Positions 1 through 8,555 of a stretch of 64,000 bases of DNA are shown piece by piece (positions within the stretch are counted from its first letter, which is position 1; every line of letters starts with the position of its first letter). The notes beneath the pieces were generated by a model, which was not told the DNA's origin, made no database searches, and saw nothing but the letters and a program-made list of their open reading frames with translations. Origin of the DNA: JAAUUE01 sp943370025 (GTDB taxonomy: Bacteria; Cyanobacteriota; Cyanobacteriia; Cyanobacteriales; JAAUUE01); NCBI GenBank assembly GCA_943370025.1, contig CALRPI020000020.1, positions 1 to 64,000 of the forward strand, read 5' to 3'. The position numbers were made by a program, and so were the translations under genes.

Positions 1-563
1 GAATTCAAGATATTAGTAATAGCCTGAGAACCTTCTCTCGTGCTGATACAGATTATCCTGTTGCTTGCAATATCCATGATGGAATTGATAGCACAATTAT
101 GATCCTGAAACATCGCCTCAAAGCTAACGAATCTCGCCCAGAAATTCAAATAATCAGAAATTATGATAATTTGCCGCAGGTAGAATGTTATGCAGGACAA
201 ATAAACCAAGTGTTTATGAATATCTTGGCAAATGCGATCGATGCCATTGATGAGAGCAATCAAGACCGTACCTTTGCCGATATTAAAGCTAATCCTAATT
301 GCATTACTATTACAACTTCAGTGGAAAACAATCGCGTTAAAGTTGCTATTGCCGACAATGGTAAGGGGATGAGTGAGGAAGTCAAAGCAAGGGTTTTTGA
401 TCATTTATTTACAACCAAAGAAGTCGGTAAAGGTACAGGGTTGGGGTTAGCGATCGCAAAGCAAATCATTAATGAAAAACACGGGGGATCGATCGAAGTT
501 AATTCCGTGCTAGGGCAAGGAACGGAGTTCTCTATTCTCTTGCCCATAACTAGACTAACCTAG
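1..563 (+). CDS. Histidine kinase, C-terminal part (5' end outside window)
   Basis: The reading frame is open from base 3, so the gene begins before the window; an internal ATG at 99 is not the true start. What remains is the end of the dimerisation region (NSLRTFSRAD, typical of the helix after the phospho-acceptor His) and a complete HATPase_c domain. The N box reads QVFMNILANAIDA, the G1 box DNGKGM, and the G2 box GKGTGLGLAIAK, so the ATP site looks functional. It is closely similar in its C-terminal half to the kinases at 32520-35102 and 45861-47309, which points to a paralogous family of orphan sensor kinases. It ends tail to tail with the next gene, overlapping by 4 bases. The sensor domain and partner regulator cannot be seen. 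Confidence 0.9.
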   Translation, partial: IQDISNSLRTFSRADTDYPVACNIHDGIDSTIMILKHRLKANESRPEIQIIRNYDNLPQVECYAGQINQVFMNILANAIDAIDESNQDRTFADIKANPNCITITTSVENNRVKVAIADNGKGMSEEVKARVFDHLFTTKEVGKGTGLGLAIAKQIINEKHGGSIEVNSVLGQGTEFSILLPITRLT

Positions 564-1636
564 CTTAGGTAATTGATCACAGCTTGGGCGATCGCCTCAT
601 TCCCATCTTTTGCCACAGGCTCTGGTTGACTCTGGGGTTCACAGGGTTGGTGGAGAAAATCCCAATTGCCTTGGAAAAATTCATCAGGAGTAATAATTTG
701 GTGTTCTCCATAGGTGCGAATACCCGCCAAAAGCACCGTAGCTTCAGCAAAATCCTCCCTAGTCAGGGAAGTAATGGGGCAATCTAAGCGCAGAGCTTCA
801 GCAAAGGTGCTATAGCCCGGCTTGGAGACTACTCGATCGACAAAGGGCATGAAATCTACAGGGCGGTATTTATTTTCCATCACCCTGACTAAGTTAGGGA
901 GGTCAGGGGCTTGGCGATCGAAGGTAATAAATTGCCAGTCGGGGAACAATGCCAAATTCTGGTAAGGAATTTGATTCAAGCCCAAGCCCCCAAAGGTCAA
1001 CAGAATAGTCCGGGATTGGGGTTGCTGCAACCCGAAAGTAGTTTGCAACTCTGCGTAGCTATAGCGGGGATCCCCACCAGTTAAACCCACCTCGGTAATC
1101 TGTGGGAAAGCCGTCATCGGTTCGTGGAGAGGCAGGCGAAAAAGGCGATCGACCTTGCCGTAACTACCAGCAATTTGGTCTGCGAGGTCTGCAAACTCCC
1201 CGCCCCAATCACGATAAATAAAATCCCACCCAAAATTACTCAACATCCAACCAGGAACCCCCGCCACCGCTGCAATTTCTGGCACCAAAGGCGGAATATC
1301 TCCCAACACCAACCCAACACGATTGGTTTTAATAAAATCCACTTCACTAGCTAGGATCATCCGTTCCTTGGCTTTGATTTCCTGCCAGCGCTGCCAAGTG
1401 GCATCCTTATCCATCGTCAAGCTATCAGATTGAATCACCCCCACATCAAAACTGCGCTGTCGATGAATGAAATCTCCCGTTATATAAGCTTCCAGTAACC
1501 ATCGAGGGGCAGTGGTGACTAAAATCAATAGCAAATCTGGACACATTTTTTGGATGGTGGCAGCAACGGCAGCGCTCCGGACGGCATGACCAAAACCGTG
1601 ACTAGTAATGGCAAAGTAAAGAATGGGTCTATTCAT
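560..1636 (-). CDS. MurG-like (GT28-type) glycosyltransferase family protein
   Basis: 358 residues with a GT-B-like layout. The N-terminus has the glycine/histidine loop FAITSHGFGHAVRSAAVAAT expected of the acceptor-side loop in MurG-like and UDP-glycosyltransferases; the second half has the loop LLTFGGLGLN and the donor-side motif KPGYSTFAEAL. Proteins of this kind are also related to the N-terminal half of plant arabinokinases. No signal peptide or membrane segment is seen, so it is probably cytoplasmic or peripheral. The substrate is unknown. It stands alone between a kinase gene (4-base convergent overlap) and rluD; no sugar-biosynthesis genes are nearby. Start ATG at 1636 has no clear Shine-Dalgarno sequence. 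Confidence 0.7.
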   Translation of the reverse strand: MNRPILYFAITSHGFGHAVRSAAVAATIQKMCPDLLLILVTTAPRWLLEAYITGDFIHRQRSFDVGVIQSDSLTMDKDATWQRWQEIKAKERMILASEVDFIKTNRVGLVLGDIPPLVPEIAAVAGVPGWMLSNFGWDFIYRDWGGEFADLADQIAGSYGKVDRLFRLPLHEPMTAFPQITEVGLTGGDPRYSYAELQTTFGLQQPQSRTILLTFGGLGLNQIPYQNLALFPDWQFITFDRQAPDLPNLVRVMENKYRPVDFMPFVDRVVSKPGYSTFAEALRLDCPITSLTREDFAEATVLLAGIRTYGEHQIITPDEFFQGNWDFLHQPCEPQSQPEPVAKDGNEAIAQAVINYLS

Positions 1637-1683
1637 ATAATTTTATACATTTAGGAGTATAGAATAACTTATCTCAAGTCTCC

Positions 1684-2652
1684 TTATCTACGGCGGCGGA
1701 GAATTTGCAGTAGGGTAAGGAAAGTTTCTGGCAACGGAGCGATCGCCTCAATCAACTCTCCAGAAACTGGATGAATTAAACGTAACTTCCAAGCATGGAG
1801 TGCCTGCCCCGGCAAATTCACCCCCACATCTCGCCCCCGCCCATAGACCGGATCCCCGACGATCGGATTGCCCATGTAGGCACTATGTACCCGAATTTGG
1901 TGGGTGCGTCCGGTTTCTAGCTGATATTTAATGACAGTATAGTTACCCAATCTTTCTTCGGTTTGCCAGTGGGTAATGGCATTTCTGCCGCCCTTTTCCA
2001 GGGGAATGATGGTGATTTTCTGGCGATCGACCGGATGGCGACCCAAAGGCTGATCCACTGTCCCTGCCTCTGTTTTCGGGGAACCAAAGGCAATGCCGAG
2101 GTATTCTCGATAGGCGGTTTTGGCTTTGAGTTGTTGTTGGAGATGCTGGTGGGCATGATCTGTCTTCGCCACCACAATCGCCCCAGTGGTGTCCTTATCC
2201 AAACGATGGACAATCCCCGGACGCTGCACTCCCCCAATGGCGGCGAGGGGACAATGGGCAAGGAGGGCATGAACTAGGGTGCCGTGACTATGCCCCGGTG
2301 AGGGATGCACCACCATCCCGGCGGGTTTGTTGAGAATGATCAATTGGTCATCTTCGTAGAGAATATCTAGAGGAATTGCCTCTGGTTGCAAGTTGAGGGG
2401 AATATCGGCGGGAATATTTAGGGAGAGGCGATCGCCCGGTTGCACTAAGGTTTTCTTTTCGGTACACACCTGATCGTTAAGCTGCACCTGCCCCGCTTCG
2501 ATCAGTTTCTGTAAGCGCGATCGAGAGATACTTAGTTTCTGGTTCTCTGGACTATTGATACTATCTGTTGTTAATGCTTCTACCGCTTGAGCTAGATAGG
2601 CATCAAGACGTTGGGGAGGATGGGTAGAACTAGGAAAATTTATTACGTGCAT
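1684..2652 (-). CDS. rluD: RluD/RluA-family rRNA pseudouridine synthase
   Basis: 322 residues. An S4 RNA-binding domain covers about residues 15-80 (SRSRLQKLIEAGQVQLND), followed by the RluA-family catalytic domain. The catalytic aspartate is D152 in HRLDKDTTG, and the later motif LETGRTHQIRVH is also present. The family isomerises specific uridines in rRNA or tRNA; the S4 domain plus this length fits the RluD (23S helix 69) group better than RluA. The exact target cannot be told from sequence, so the symbol is by family resemblance. It is monocistronic, with a hairpin repeat upstream at 2726-2752. Confidence 0.88.
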   Translation of the reverse strand: MHVINFPSSTHPPQRLDAYLAQAVEALTTDSINSPENQKLSISRSRLQKLIEAGQVQLNDQVCTEKKTLVQPGDRLSLNIPADIPLNLQPEAIPLDILYEDDQLIILNKPAGMVVHPSPGHSHGTLVHALLAHCPLAAIGGVQRPGIVHRLDKDTTGAIVVAKTDHAHQHLQQQLKAKTAYREYLGIAFGSPKTEAGTVDQPLGRHPVDRQKITIIPLEKGGRNAITHWQTEERLGNYTVIKYQLETGRTHQIRVHSAYMGNPIVGDPVYGRGRDVGVNLPGQALHAWKLRLIHPVSGELIEAIAPLPETFLTLLQILRRRR

Positions 2653-2725
2653 AAGTTAATCATTACTTAAAATTAGGACTTAAGCACTATGAACTAATTA
2701 GTTGAGATTTTGGAGATTTTTGCGG

Positions 2726-2752
2726 GCTTCGACTACGCTCAGCCCACAATAG
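2726..2752. repeat. Short hairpin repeat (GGGCTTCGACTACGCTCAGCCC type)
   Basis: A short inverted repeat with GGGCT/AGCCC arms around a CGACTACGCT centre. The same core in either orientation is seen at about 7082-7106, 13773-13798 and 16805-16828, always between genes, and it forms the centre of the larger family-A elements. Confidence 0.6.
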
Positions 2753-2814
2753 CTTCAGGTGTATAAGTCTTATAGAAGTTGATACATATCAGGTAAGTAG
2801 AAGCTAAGGGGTGG

Positions 2815-3639
2815 TTACCGCCATAAGGTGTCAGCTACCCTTGCCACATCATGGGTTTGCGGGAAATCGTGGGCACGGATGATATCGGCTCCTTGAGCGA
2901 TCGCCCCACAGGTAGCCGCCGCCGTTCCCCAAATCCTCTCCTTGGGGTCTGGTTGGTCTAAAATCTTGCCGATAAAGCTTTTCCGGGACACACCGACAAG
3001 GATTGGCACTCCCAAATCCCGGAACCGAGAGAGATGGCGCAGCAAGATAATATTCTGCTCGGCAGTTTTGGCAAAACCAATGCCGGGGTCGATGATTAGG
3101 TTTTCTGGCTTGATGCCTGCCTCTAGGGCTGATTTCAGGCGCTGCTCTAGAAACTCAAAAACTTCTTCTACCACATCTTGATAATCCGCTAGAGTTTGCA
3201 TCGTCGCCGGAGTTCCCCGGAGGTGCATCAGGGCGATCGGCACTTCTAGTTTAGCTACTATTTCTAGCATTGCCGGATCAAAAGTAGCTCCTGAGATATC
3301 ATTAATCATGTTTGCCCCCGCCAAAATTGCCGGAGCCGCCAGTTCTGCTCTGGTAGTATCTACAGAGATGGGGTGAGTAATTCCTGCTTGGCGGATAGCC
3401 TGAATCACCGGGATCACCCGTGCGGTTTCCACCTCTAGGGTGATTTGCTCGGCTCCGGGGCGGGTAGATTGTCCACCAATATCCAGGATATCGGCTCCAT
3501 GATTTACCAAATGATGGGCTTGGGCGATCGCTCTATCGATCGAGTTAAATTGTCCCCCATCGCTAAAACTATCGGGGGTGACATTCAATATCCCCATTAA
3601 ATACGTCCGTTGCCCCCACTTGAAACCATTTATCATCAA
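2815..3639 (-). CDS. folP: Dihydropteroate synthase
   Basis: 274 residues, normal family length. Condenses 6-hydroxymethyl-7,8-dihydropterin pyrophosphate with p-aminobenzoate to give dihydropteroate in folate synthesis. The first signature, MGILNVTPDSFSDGG, lies at residues 15-29; the second, DILDIGGQSTRPGA, contains the sulfa-loop RPGAE; VGVSRKSFIG carries the pABA/phosphate-binding residues and the end (IIRAHD) has the conserved RxH. Two in-frame ATGs (3639 and 3636) give no functional difference. Cytoplasmic. It is not next to other folate genes, although a 5-formyl-THF cyclo-ligase lies 20 kb away. A perfect 43-bp hairpin (3681-3723) sits just upstream. Confidence 0.96.
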   Translation of the reverse strand: MMINGFKWGQRTYLMGILNVTPDSFSDGGQFNSIDRAIAQAHHLVNHGADILDIGGQSTRPGAEQITLEVETARVIPVIQAIRQAGITHPISVDTTRAELAAPAILAGANMINDISGATFDPAMLEIVAKLEVPIALMHLRGTPATMQTLADYQDVVEEVFEFLEQRLKSALEAGIKPENLIIDPGIGFAKTAEQNIILLRHLSRFRDLGVPILVGVSRKSFIGKILDQPDPKERIWGTAAATCGAIAQGADIIRAHDFPQTHDVARVADTLWR

Positions 3640-3680
3640 AGTAGTCCTCAGGTAATATATAGTAGTCGTCGATTTGATTA

Positions 3681-3723
3681 GGAAGTTTTTGAGGGCGCGC
3701 AGAGCGCGCCCTCAAAAACTTCC
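3681..3723. repeat. Perfect 20-bp-arm hairpin between folP and the GerMN gene
   Basis: Bases 3681-3700 are exactly complementary to 3704-3723, leaving a 3-base loop (AGA). The arms carry GAGGGCGCGC in the middle. It lies between divergent genes, so it is unlikely to be a simple terminator for either; it matches the style of the other intergenic hairpins in this window. Confidence 0.9.
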
Positions 3724-3787
3724 CCGTCCTGACTAGAATGGCGCTTACTATAACTAGTATTGAGATAATCATGTTCAGGAGGAGTTT

Positions 3788-4534
3788 ATGAAAAGCAGAT
3801 TAAGAAAATTAGCAATATTATCTCATGAGTCTTGGCGACTGAAATTGGATCAGGGGTTAAATCGGGCATCCTTAGGCAATTTCCTGCACCAAAAATCCTT
3901 AGTCAAATCAATTTCTAGCAGTATTGCCCTAGGATTGATTGGCGGTTTAATGGCAGGATTGGTCAGTTGCAGTTCCACAAACGATCCTAGTTCTACGAGC
4001 CAGATATCTCCTAGCCCCACCACAGCTAATGTCCCTAGCCCGACTAGCTCGTCTTTTTTAACTAATCCCAATAGCCAAAGTTCTCCAAATCAAAGCCCCG
4101 ATAAGGGCGATCGAACTCCGGTAAATCCTCTAGATCCAGCAGTTACCAAATCCCCCAAATCTGCCACCTCAGCCCCTAAAAATACTATAGCTATTAATAT
4201 TTATCAAGTAGATAATCAATGTAATGATTTTATTGCCGAGAAAATTGATTTACCCCGCAGTAATTCCCTTGAAATGGCAGTGGCAAAAGTTATTGAAAAA
4301 AGTAGTATTAATGAATTTAATTTGACTAGTTCCAAAGTCACTATTGATCCTCAGACGGGTATAGCTACAGTAGATTTTCAAGTGGCGGCTAATTCTAAAA
4401 GAAGATTTATTTCTTTATCTAGTTGTGAACAACTAAACCTATTTGGCAGCCTCAGAAAAACCTTGATTGATAATCCCGACTGGCAAATTAAAGATGTTCG
4501 GTTTACCGAAGGAGGTAAAGAATTAGCTCTCTAG
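3788..4534 (+). CDS. GerMN-domain lipoprotein
   Basis: 248 residues. The N-terminal 40 residues are basic and hydrophilic, followed by a hydrophobic helix ending in LVSC, which looks like a lipobox, so the protein is probably anchored on the periplasmic side of the plasma membrane. A Ser/Pro/Asn-rich linker (about residues 60-130) leads to a GerMN-like domain (about 136-248: INIYQVDNQCNDF, then EMAVAKVIEK, VTIDPQTGIATVDF and NLFGSLRKTLIDNP). In spore formers this domain works in spore coat and germination proteins; its cyanobacterial role is unknown. A strong ribosome site (AGGAGGAG, 3 bases before ATG) fixes the start. It is monocistronic and is followed by an IS110 element. Confidence 0.72.
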   Translation: MKSRLRKLAILSHESWRLKLDQGLNRASLGNFLHQKSLVKSISSSIALGLIGGLMAGLVSCSSTNDPSSTSQISPSPTTANVPSPTSSSFLTNPNSQSSPNQSPDKGDRTPVNPLDPAVTKSPKSATSAPKNTIAINIYQVDNQCNDFIAEKIDLPRSNSLEMAVAKVIEKSSINEFNLTSSKVTIDPQTGIATVDFQVAANSKRRFISLSSCEQLNLFGSLRKTLIDNPDWQIKDVRFTEGGKELAL

Positions 4535-4621
4535 TTTAATTCTTGGTTTACTAGTGATTCTCATTTTGAAAAAATCGCTTGTCAATTATTATTAGTAGAT
4601 ACTGTCTTGAGCACCAAAAAG

Positions 4622-5605
4622 TCAAGAGGTAATTTGGACAAAATTTGGGTCGAAGGAACGCTGAGACTTGAGAACGCCAAAGACCTGCCGTAACAGCTTA
4701 TGCATCACAGCCCCAATGATAGACATTTTTGACTTACCCTTAGCAGTAAGGCGAGCACAGAAAGCAGAAATAGGAGAATTATAACGGCGCGCAACAATCG
4801 CAGGCATAAAAAGAGCTTTACGCAAACGAGAATTACCAATTTTAGATAAACGCGGTTTGCCATGGATCGAAGAACCAGAAGAAAAATGGGGAGTTAAACC
4901 TGCAAAAGCAGCTAATTGAGCGGCGGTATCAAAGGCGGAAATATCACGAATTTCCGCCAGTAATGCAGTTGCGGTCAGTTCTGCAATACCAGGAATAGAA
5001 GTCAGTAAGTCCCGTTGAGATTTCAAATGAGGATGTTGCTCAAAGTGCTGACGGATCATTTTTTTGGTTATCTCGATTTGTGCTTTGAGGAAATCAATGT
5101 GAGCGTTAATTGCCTCGACCAAAATTGGATTGGCTGTAGCAAGGCGATGCTGCTCTTGCTGCTGCATGGTAGTTAAGCTGTCTAGACGATGAACCAAGGC
5201 TTGGAGTTGCTCAATTTCTAATGGTGGTGGAGTCCAAGGAGCAGGCTTTAAGGCGGCACAAAATCTAGCAATAACTTTGGCATCAGCACGGTCTGTCTTC
5301 GTGCGGCTTAACTCACTCTTACCAAAGGATTTGGGACGTGATGGATTGACGATACTTACTTTGTACCCCGCTGCTACTAAGAATCGGGCTAAGGCGTTGC
5401 CATAAGTGCTGGTGGCTTCCATGCAGCTATGTAAATTTGTGACATTTTGAATGTTTAACCATTCTTTTAATTCAGCAAATCCTTCTGGATTGTTGGCAAA
5501 TATTTTACTCTTGATTTTGGTGTTACCTTGGATTAGGGCAACATCAAACTTGGCTTTGCTGATGTCTATGCCTAGAACATCAAATACTTCATTGCTATTG
5601 TTCAT
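4622..5605 (-). CDS. IS110-family transposase (DEDD recombinase)
   Basis: 327 residues, an apparently intact serine-dependent DEDD recombinase of the IS110 family. The N-terminal RuvC-like domain begins with VLGIDISKAKFDVAL (first catalytic Asp D14), then CMEATSTYGNALA and the pair of acidic residues in KTDRADAKVIARF. A coiled linker joins it to the C-terminal Transposase_20 domain with LTSIPGIAELTATALLAE, LAAFAGLTPHFSSGSS and the serine-bearing GKPRLSKIGNSRLRKALF. Only about 90 bases separate its stop from the GerMN gene, but about 290 bases of non-coding DNA lie upstream, the arrangement of the IS110 group proper, whose long leader encodes a bridge RNA. No terminal inverted repeats are seen, as usual for the family. 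Confidence 0.93.
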   Translation of the reverse strand: MNNSNEVFDVLGIDISKAKFDVALIQGNTKIKSKIFANNPEGFAELKEWLNIQNVTNLHSCMEATSTYGNALARFLVAAGYKVSIVNPSRPKSFGKSELSRTKTDRADAKVIARFCAALKPAPWTPPPLEIEQLQALVHRLDSLTTMQQQEQHRLATANPILVEAINAHIDFLKAQIEITKKMIRQHFEQHPHLKSQRDLLTSIPGIAELTATALLAEIRDISAFDTAAQLAAFAGLTPHFSSGSSIHGKPRLSKIGNSRLRKALFMPAIVARRYNSPISAFCARLTAKGKSKMSIIGAVMHKLLRQVFGVLKSQRSFDPNFVQITS

Positions 5606-5840
5606 TGCTGCTTCCAGTTATTTTGCTAGATTTGTCCATCAAGCAATCAGTGGTATTGAACTATCCTTGTGAATACAGGTTTACTCCTGAGGCGACCTCT
5701 GATACTGTCCAGTCTTTACTTGTTTCCACGGTAAGGGCGGAGACGACTCTATCTACATTACGGGCTTGTTGTCCCTAGGGGTTTCACGAGTTTATCTCCG
5801 CCTTTGCTTTTTGGAGTTTAGTAAAGATTTTATCCTTTAA
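5606..5840 (-). ncRNA. Candidate bridge RNA region of the IS110 element
   Basis: Non-coding leader directly upstream of the transposase. A long-range stem pairs 5733-5743 with 5795-5805 (AAGGGCGGAGA with TCTCCGCCTTT, one G-U wobble), enclosing about 51 unpaired bases. A large internal loop closed by a stable stem in the 5' leader is the architecture known for IS110/IS621 bridge RNAs, where loops carry the target- and donor-binding guides. The stem is seen; transcription and guide sequences are inferred. Confidence 0.45.
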
Positions 5841-5857
5841 CTTTCCTCCTAGATACA

Positions 5858-5883
5858 AGTCGCGGTTTCAACCGCCAGAACCA
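5858..5883. repeat. REP-like unit (CGCGGTTTCAACCGCC)
   Basis: One unit of the GCGGTTTCAACCGC hairpin family, adjoining the IS110 element. Further units occur at 8497-8550, 32421-32478, within 36908-37074, and as an array at 28285-29500. Confidence 0.75.
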
Positions 5884-5898
5884 CAGTTAATAATCACC

Positions 5899-6831
5899 CT
5901 ATCTTCTTCGAGGAATTGCATGAGTGTAGAAATCGTAAGCCAGTCTGGTGTCGGGAAAGATAGCCTTGGCTTCTTGTAATAGATCATCTAACACTAGGGC
6001 ATTTCCCGGCGCATAGCGGGGGCTGAAGTGGGTCATGATCAATTCCTTGACCCCCGCACCGAGGGCGACTTGAGCTGCCATGGTGGAAGTGGAGTGGAGG
6101 CGATCGAAAGCCATCTGGGCATCGGCGTGGGCAAAGGTCGCTTCATGGATCAATACATCTGCCTCTTTTGCCAACTCCACAGCCCCTTCGCAATAGACCG
6201 TATCCGTACAATAAGCCACTTTTCTGCCCAATTCTGGCGGCGCACACAGGTCTTCTCCATTAATTTTTCGTCCATCTTCTAGGGTAACGGTTTTCCCCTG
6301 CTTGAGTTGACCATAAATTGGCCCGGGGGGAATCCCCAATGCCTCAGCTTGGGCAACATCAAATCTGCCCGGTCGGTCTTTTTCCGTAATCCGGTAGCCA
6401 TAGGCTGGAACTTTGTGTTTGAGGCTGCCACAGGCAACAATAAATTCTGCATCTTCATAGACCAGCCCCGGCTGGATGGTGTGAACCTTGACTGGATAAG
6501 CCAGACGGGTGTAGGAGTATTTGGTGCAGGCTTGGAGATAGGCGGCTAATCCTTCGGGACCATAGACATCGATCGCCTCGGCATTCCCCGCCATGCCACA
6601 GCTTGCCAACAGTCCCAACAACCCAAAAATATGATCCCCGTGGAGATGGGTGACAAAAATTCGTCGGAGTTGACTAATTTTTAGCTCACTCCGCAGTAAT
6701 TGATGCTGAGTTCCTTCCCCGCAATCCAAAAGCCAAAATTCAGCCCGTTGCGGTAACCGCAGGGCAATGCTAGAAACATTGCGAGACCTGGTAGGAACTC
6801 CTGAACTAGTCCCTAAAAATGTAATTTCCAC
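5899..6831 (-). CDS. rnz: Ribonuclease Z (tRNA 3' endonuclease)
   Basis: 310 residues, the usual short-form RNase Z length. A metallo-beta-lactamase phosphodiesterase that removes 3' trailers from tRNA precursors. The zinc motif HLHGDH is at residues 62-67, preceded by LLDCGEGTQHQL; the later metal ligands are in YCTDTVY and LIHEATF, and the family's closing motif LIMTHFSPRY is intact. Start is GTG at 6831; no ATG lies close and MEITFLGTSSGVPT matches the family N-terminus. Monocistronic. Confidence 0.95.
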   Translation of the reverse strand: MEITFLGTSSGVPTRSRNVSSIALRLPQRAEFWLLDCGEGTQHQLLRSELKISQLRRIFVTHLHGDHIFGLLGLLASCGMAGNAEAIDVYGPEGLAAYLQACTKYSYTRLAYPVKVHTIQPGLVYEDAEFIVACGSLKHKVPAYGYRITEKDRPGRFDVAQAEALGIPPGPIYGQLKQGKTVTLEDGRKINGEDLCAPPELGRKVAYCTDTVYCEGAVELAKEADVLIHEATFAHADAQMAFDRLHSTSTMAAQVALGAGVKELIMTHFSPRYAPGNALVLDDLLQEAKAIFPDTRLAYDFYTHAIPRRR

Positions 6832-6971
6832 GCATCTAAACTCCCGATCGAAACCCTTTCATTCTAGCCTAGCGGGCATCTAGAAAACTGAGACTCGCGG
6901 TAAGATTCTCGTTCCACAGTAAGCTACTCAAAATCTTATTTGTATTAAGTTTCTGGCACAAAAAGTATTAC

Positions 6972-7208
6972 GTAGGGTGGGCATTGCCCACCTATTGGAA
7001 CTTTGTTGACTTACAGCACTTTGCGTTCAAATGAAATACACCACGAATGTTGAAAGTCCTATCAATGTTGGGTTTGAGAGTGGGCTGAGCGGAGTCGAAG
7101 CCCACTCTCAAACTGCTGTAAAGATTCAGTTTGGATTTATAGGGATAGAAACAGTTGAACCCCACTTTCTTCCTTGTGCTACAAGCTGTGCATTGCCCAC
7201 CCTACCTA
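6972..7208. repeat. Inverted GTAGGGTGGGCATTGCCCACC repeat enclosing a family-A element
   Basis: GTAGGGTGGGCATTGCCCACC starts at 6972, and a copy of its right half, GCATTGCCCACCCTAC, lies at about 7189-7204. Another copy is at about 23395-23413. The interval between the two halves contains a family-A MITE-like element. The 63-codon open frame across this stretch is made of repeat sequence and is not called a gene. Confidence 0.65.
7011..7122 (+). repeat. MITE-like family A, copy 1
   Basis: A 112-bp element with short terminal inverted repeats TTACAGCA/TGCTGTAA. Inside are CGTTCAAATGA, a variable spacer, and a long hairpin (GTTTGAGAGTGGGCT with its complement). Related copies are at 13704-13800 (right end decayed) and 48778-48888 (opposite orientation). 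Confidence 0.75.
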
Positions 7209-7242
7209 GAAATACACAGTAACTGACAAAAAATAATGAAAG

Positions 7243-8340
7243 CTATTTACCCATCGAGACCTTCACCTCAGTCCATGCTTCATCATAGAGTTTTGTCGCC
7301 TCGCCCACATCCTCTAAAGGCTTAAGCTTGGTAAACACCTCTGGAGTGGGGTAAATACTCGGATTTTTCAGGATCGCCGCATCAATTAGCCCCTTATCAA
7401 TGGCAGCTTGGTTGGGACTGGCATACTTAATAAAATTAGAATTTTTTGCCCCTACCTCTGGTTCAAGGATGAAATTGATAAATTGTTCCGCTAGTTCTTT
7501 GTTCGGCGCACCTTTAGGAATTACCAAATTATCTGTCCAAAATATAGTGCCTTCCTTAGGGATGGCGTAGCGGATATCAGGATTCTTCTCCATCAGTTGA
7601 AAAATATCCCCACTATACTCAGCCACCATATCCACCTGCCCTTGAGCTAGCAAGTCTTGACCAGTATCAGGATGGAAAGCGAGGATATTTTCTCGATTGG
7701 CAATTAGTGCTTCTTTAGCTTGATTAATTTCATCCTTATTGGTGCTATTCAGGCTAAAACCTTTATAGACCTGAATTACCCCCAACGTAGCTCGCATATC
7801 ATCCAAGAAAGCTACCCGCCCTTTATATTTCGGATCAAACATGGCTGCCCAGCTATCAATCTCCCCGCCGGTGGCTTTGATGTTGTAGCCAATGCCTTGG
7901 GTTCCCCACTGATAGGGAATACTGTGTTGATTATTGGGGTCGTAGTTGAGATTTTGGAATCTGGCGCTGAGGTTTTTCCGGTTGGGGATATTGGTCAGGT
8001 TTAAGGTTTCCACCAACTTATCTCCCACCATAATTTTCACCATGTAATCGCTAGGCACAATAATGTCATAGCCCGGATTGCCAGCTTTGATTTTGGCGTA
8101 GAGAGATTCATTGCTCTCAAAAGTGTCGTATTTTACCTTAGCATTAAATTTTTGCTCAAATTGCTTGATCACATCTGGGTCAATGTAGGTCGTCCAGTTG
8201 TAGAGGTTAAGGGTTTTGACTTGGGGACTGGGACTACCAACCGAGCTACTGTTGGTGTTGGAAGGAGTCGCCACACAACCGATCGCCAGTATTGCGGTAA
8301 ACAAAAACAGGGAAACATAGGTCAGTAGTTTTTTTAGCAT
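7243..8340 (-). CDS. potD: Spermidine/putrescine ABC transporter, substrate-binding lipoprotein
   Basis: 365 residues. The signal peptide ends in AIGCVATP, a lipobox, so Cys22 is the likely lipid-anchored residue. The mature part is a type II periplasmic binding protein of the PotD/PotF group: LNLYNWTTYIDPDVIKQFE, YDIIVPSDYMV, PYQWGTQGIGYN, YSGDIFQLM, and the closing EQFINFILEP. The acidic and aromatic residues in the early NWTTY and in the D/E positions fit amine binding. It is the third gene of a potB-potC-potD set, separated from potC by 215 bases containing a REP-like hairpin. Confidence 0.9.
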   Translation of the reverse strand: MLKKLLTYVSLFLFTAILAIGCVATPSNTNSSSVGSPSPQVKTLNLYNWTTYIDPDVIKQFEQKFNAKVKYDTFESNESLYAKIKAGNPGYDIIVPSDYMVKIMVGDKLVETLNLTNIPNRKNLSARFQNLNYDPNNQHSIPYQWGTQGIGYNIKATGGEIDSWAAMFDPKYKGRVAFLDDMRATLGVIQVYKGFSLNSTNKDEINQAKEALIANRENILAFHPDTGQDLLAQGQVDMVAEYSGDIFQLMEKNPDIRYAIPKEGTIFWTDNLVIPKGAPNKELAEQFINFILEPEVGAKNSNFIKYASPNQAAIDKGLIDAAILKNPSIYPTPEVFTKLKPLEDVGEATKLYDEAWTEVKVSMGK

Positions 8341-8496
8341 GAATTCACTCTCTCAAAAATTACAATGTGGATAATTATAGGGCTTACCTAGAAAAACTGG
8401 AGGTCTATCAAAAATCTCTATCTAAGAGATGAGCGATTAAGAGGTTGGAAGATTTGAATTGGCATAATGTAATCTCCAGATTAAGAATTTCTGCTC

Positions 8497-8550
8497 TTAG
8501 TCCGCGACGGCGGACTTTGCTCTTGTCGGCGCGGTTTCAACCGCCTGCTG
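8497..8550. repeat. REP-like double hairpin between potC and potD
   Basis: Contains AGTCCGCGACGGCGGACT followed by GCGCGGTTTCAACCGCC, the two-hairpin arrangement also seen in the 28.3-29.5 kb array. It may attenuate or stabilise the potB-potC transcript before potD. Confidence 0.7.
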
Positions 8551-8555
8551 CTCTA

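Larger units (their letters stand above)
4535..5857 (-). mobile_element. IS110-group insertion sequence (approximate limits)
   Basis: Contains the transposase gene and its long leader. The right limit is set before a REP-like unit (CGCGGTTTCAACCGCC) at 5861-5876 and the left limit after the stop codon of the GerMN gene. True ends cannot be fixed without a second copy or an empty site, because IS110 elements lack inverted repeats and make no clear target duplication. Confidence 0.55.

Noticed and set aside
7031..7222. 63-codon open frame
   Set aside because: It consists entirely of family-A and GTAGGGTGGGC repeats.
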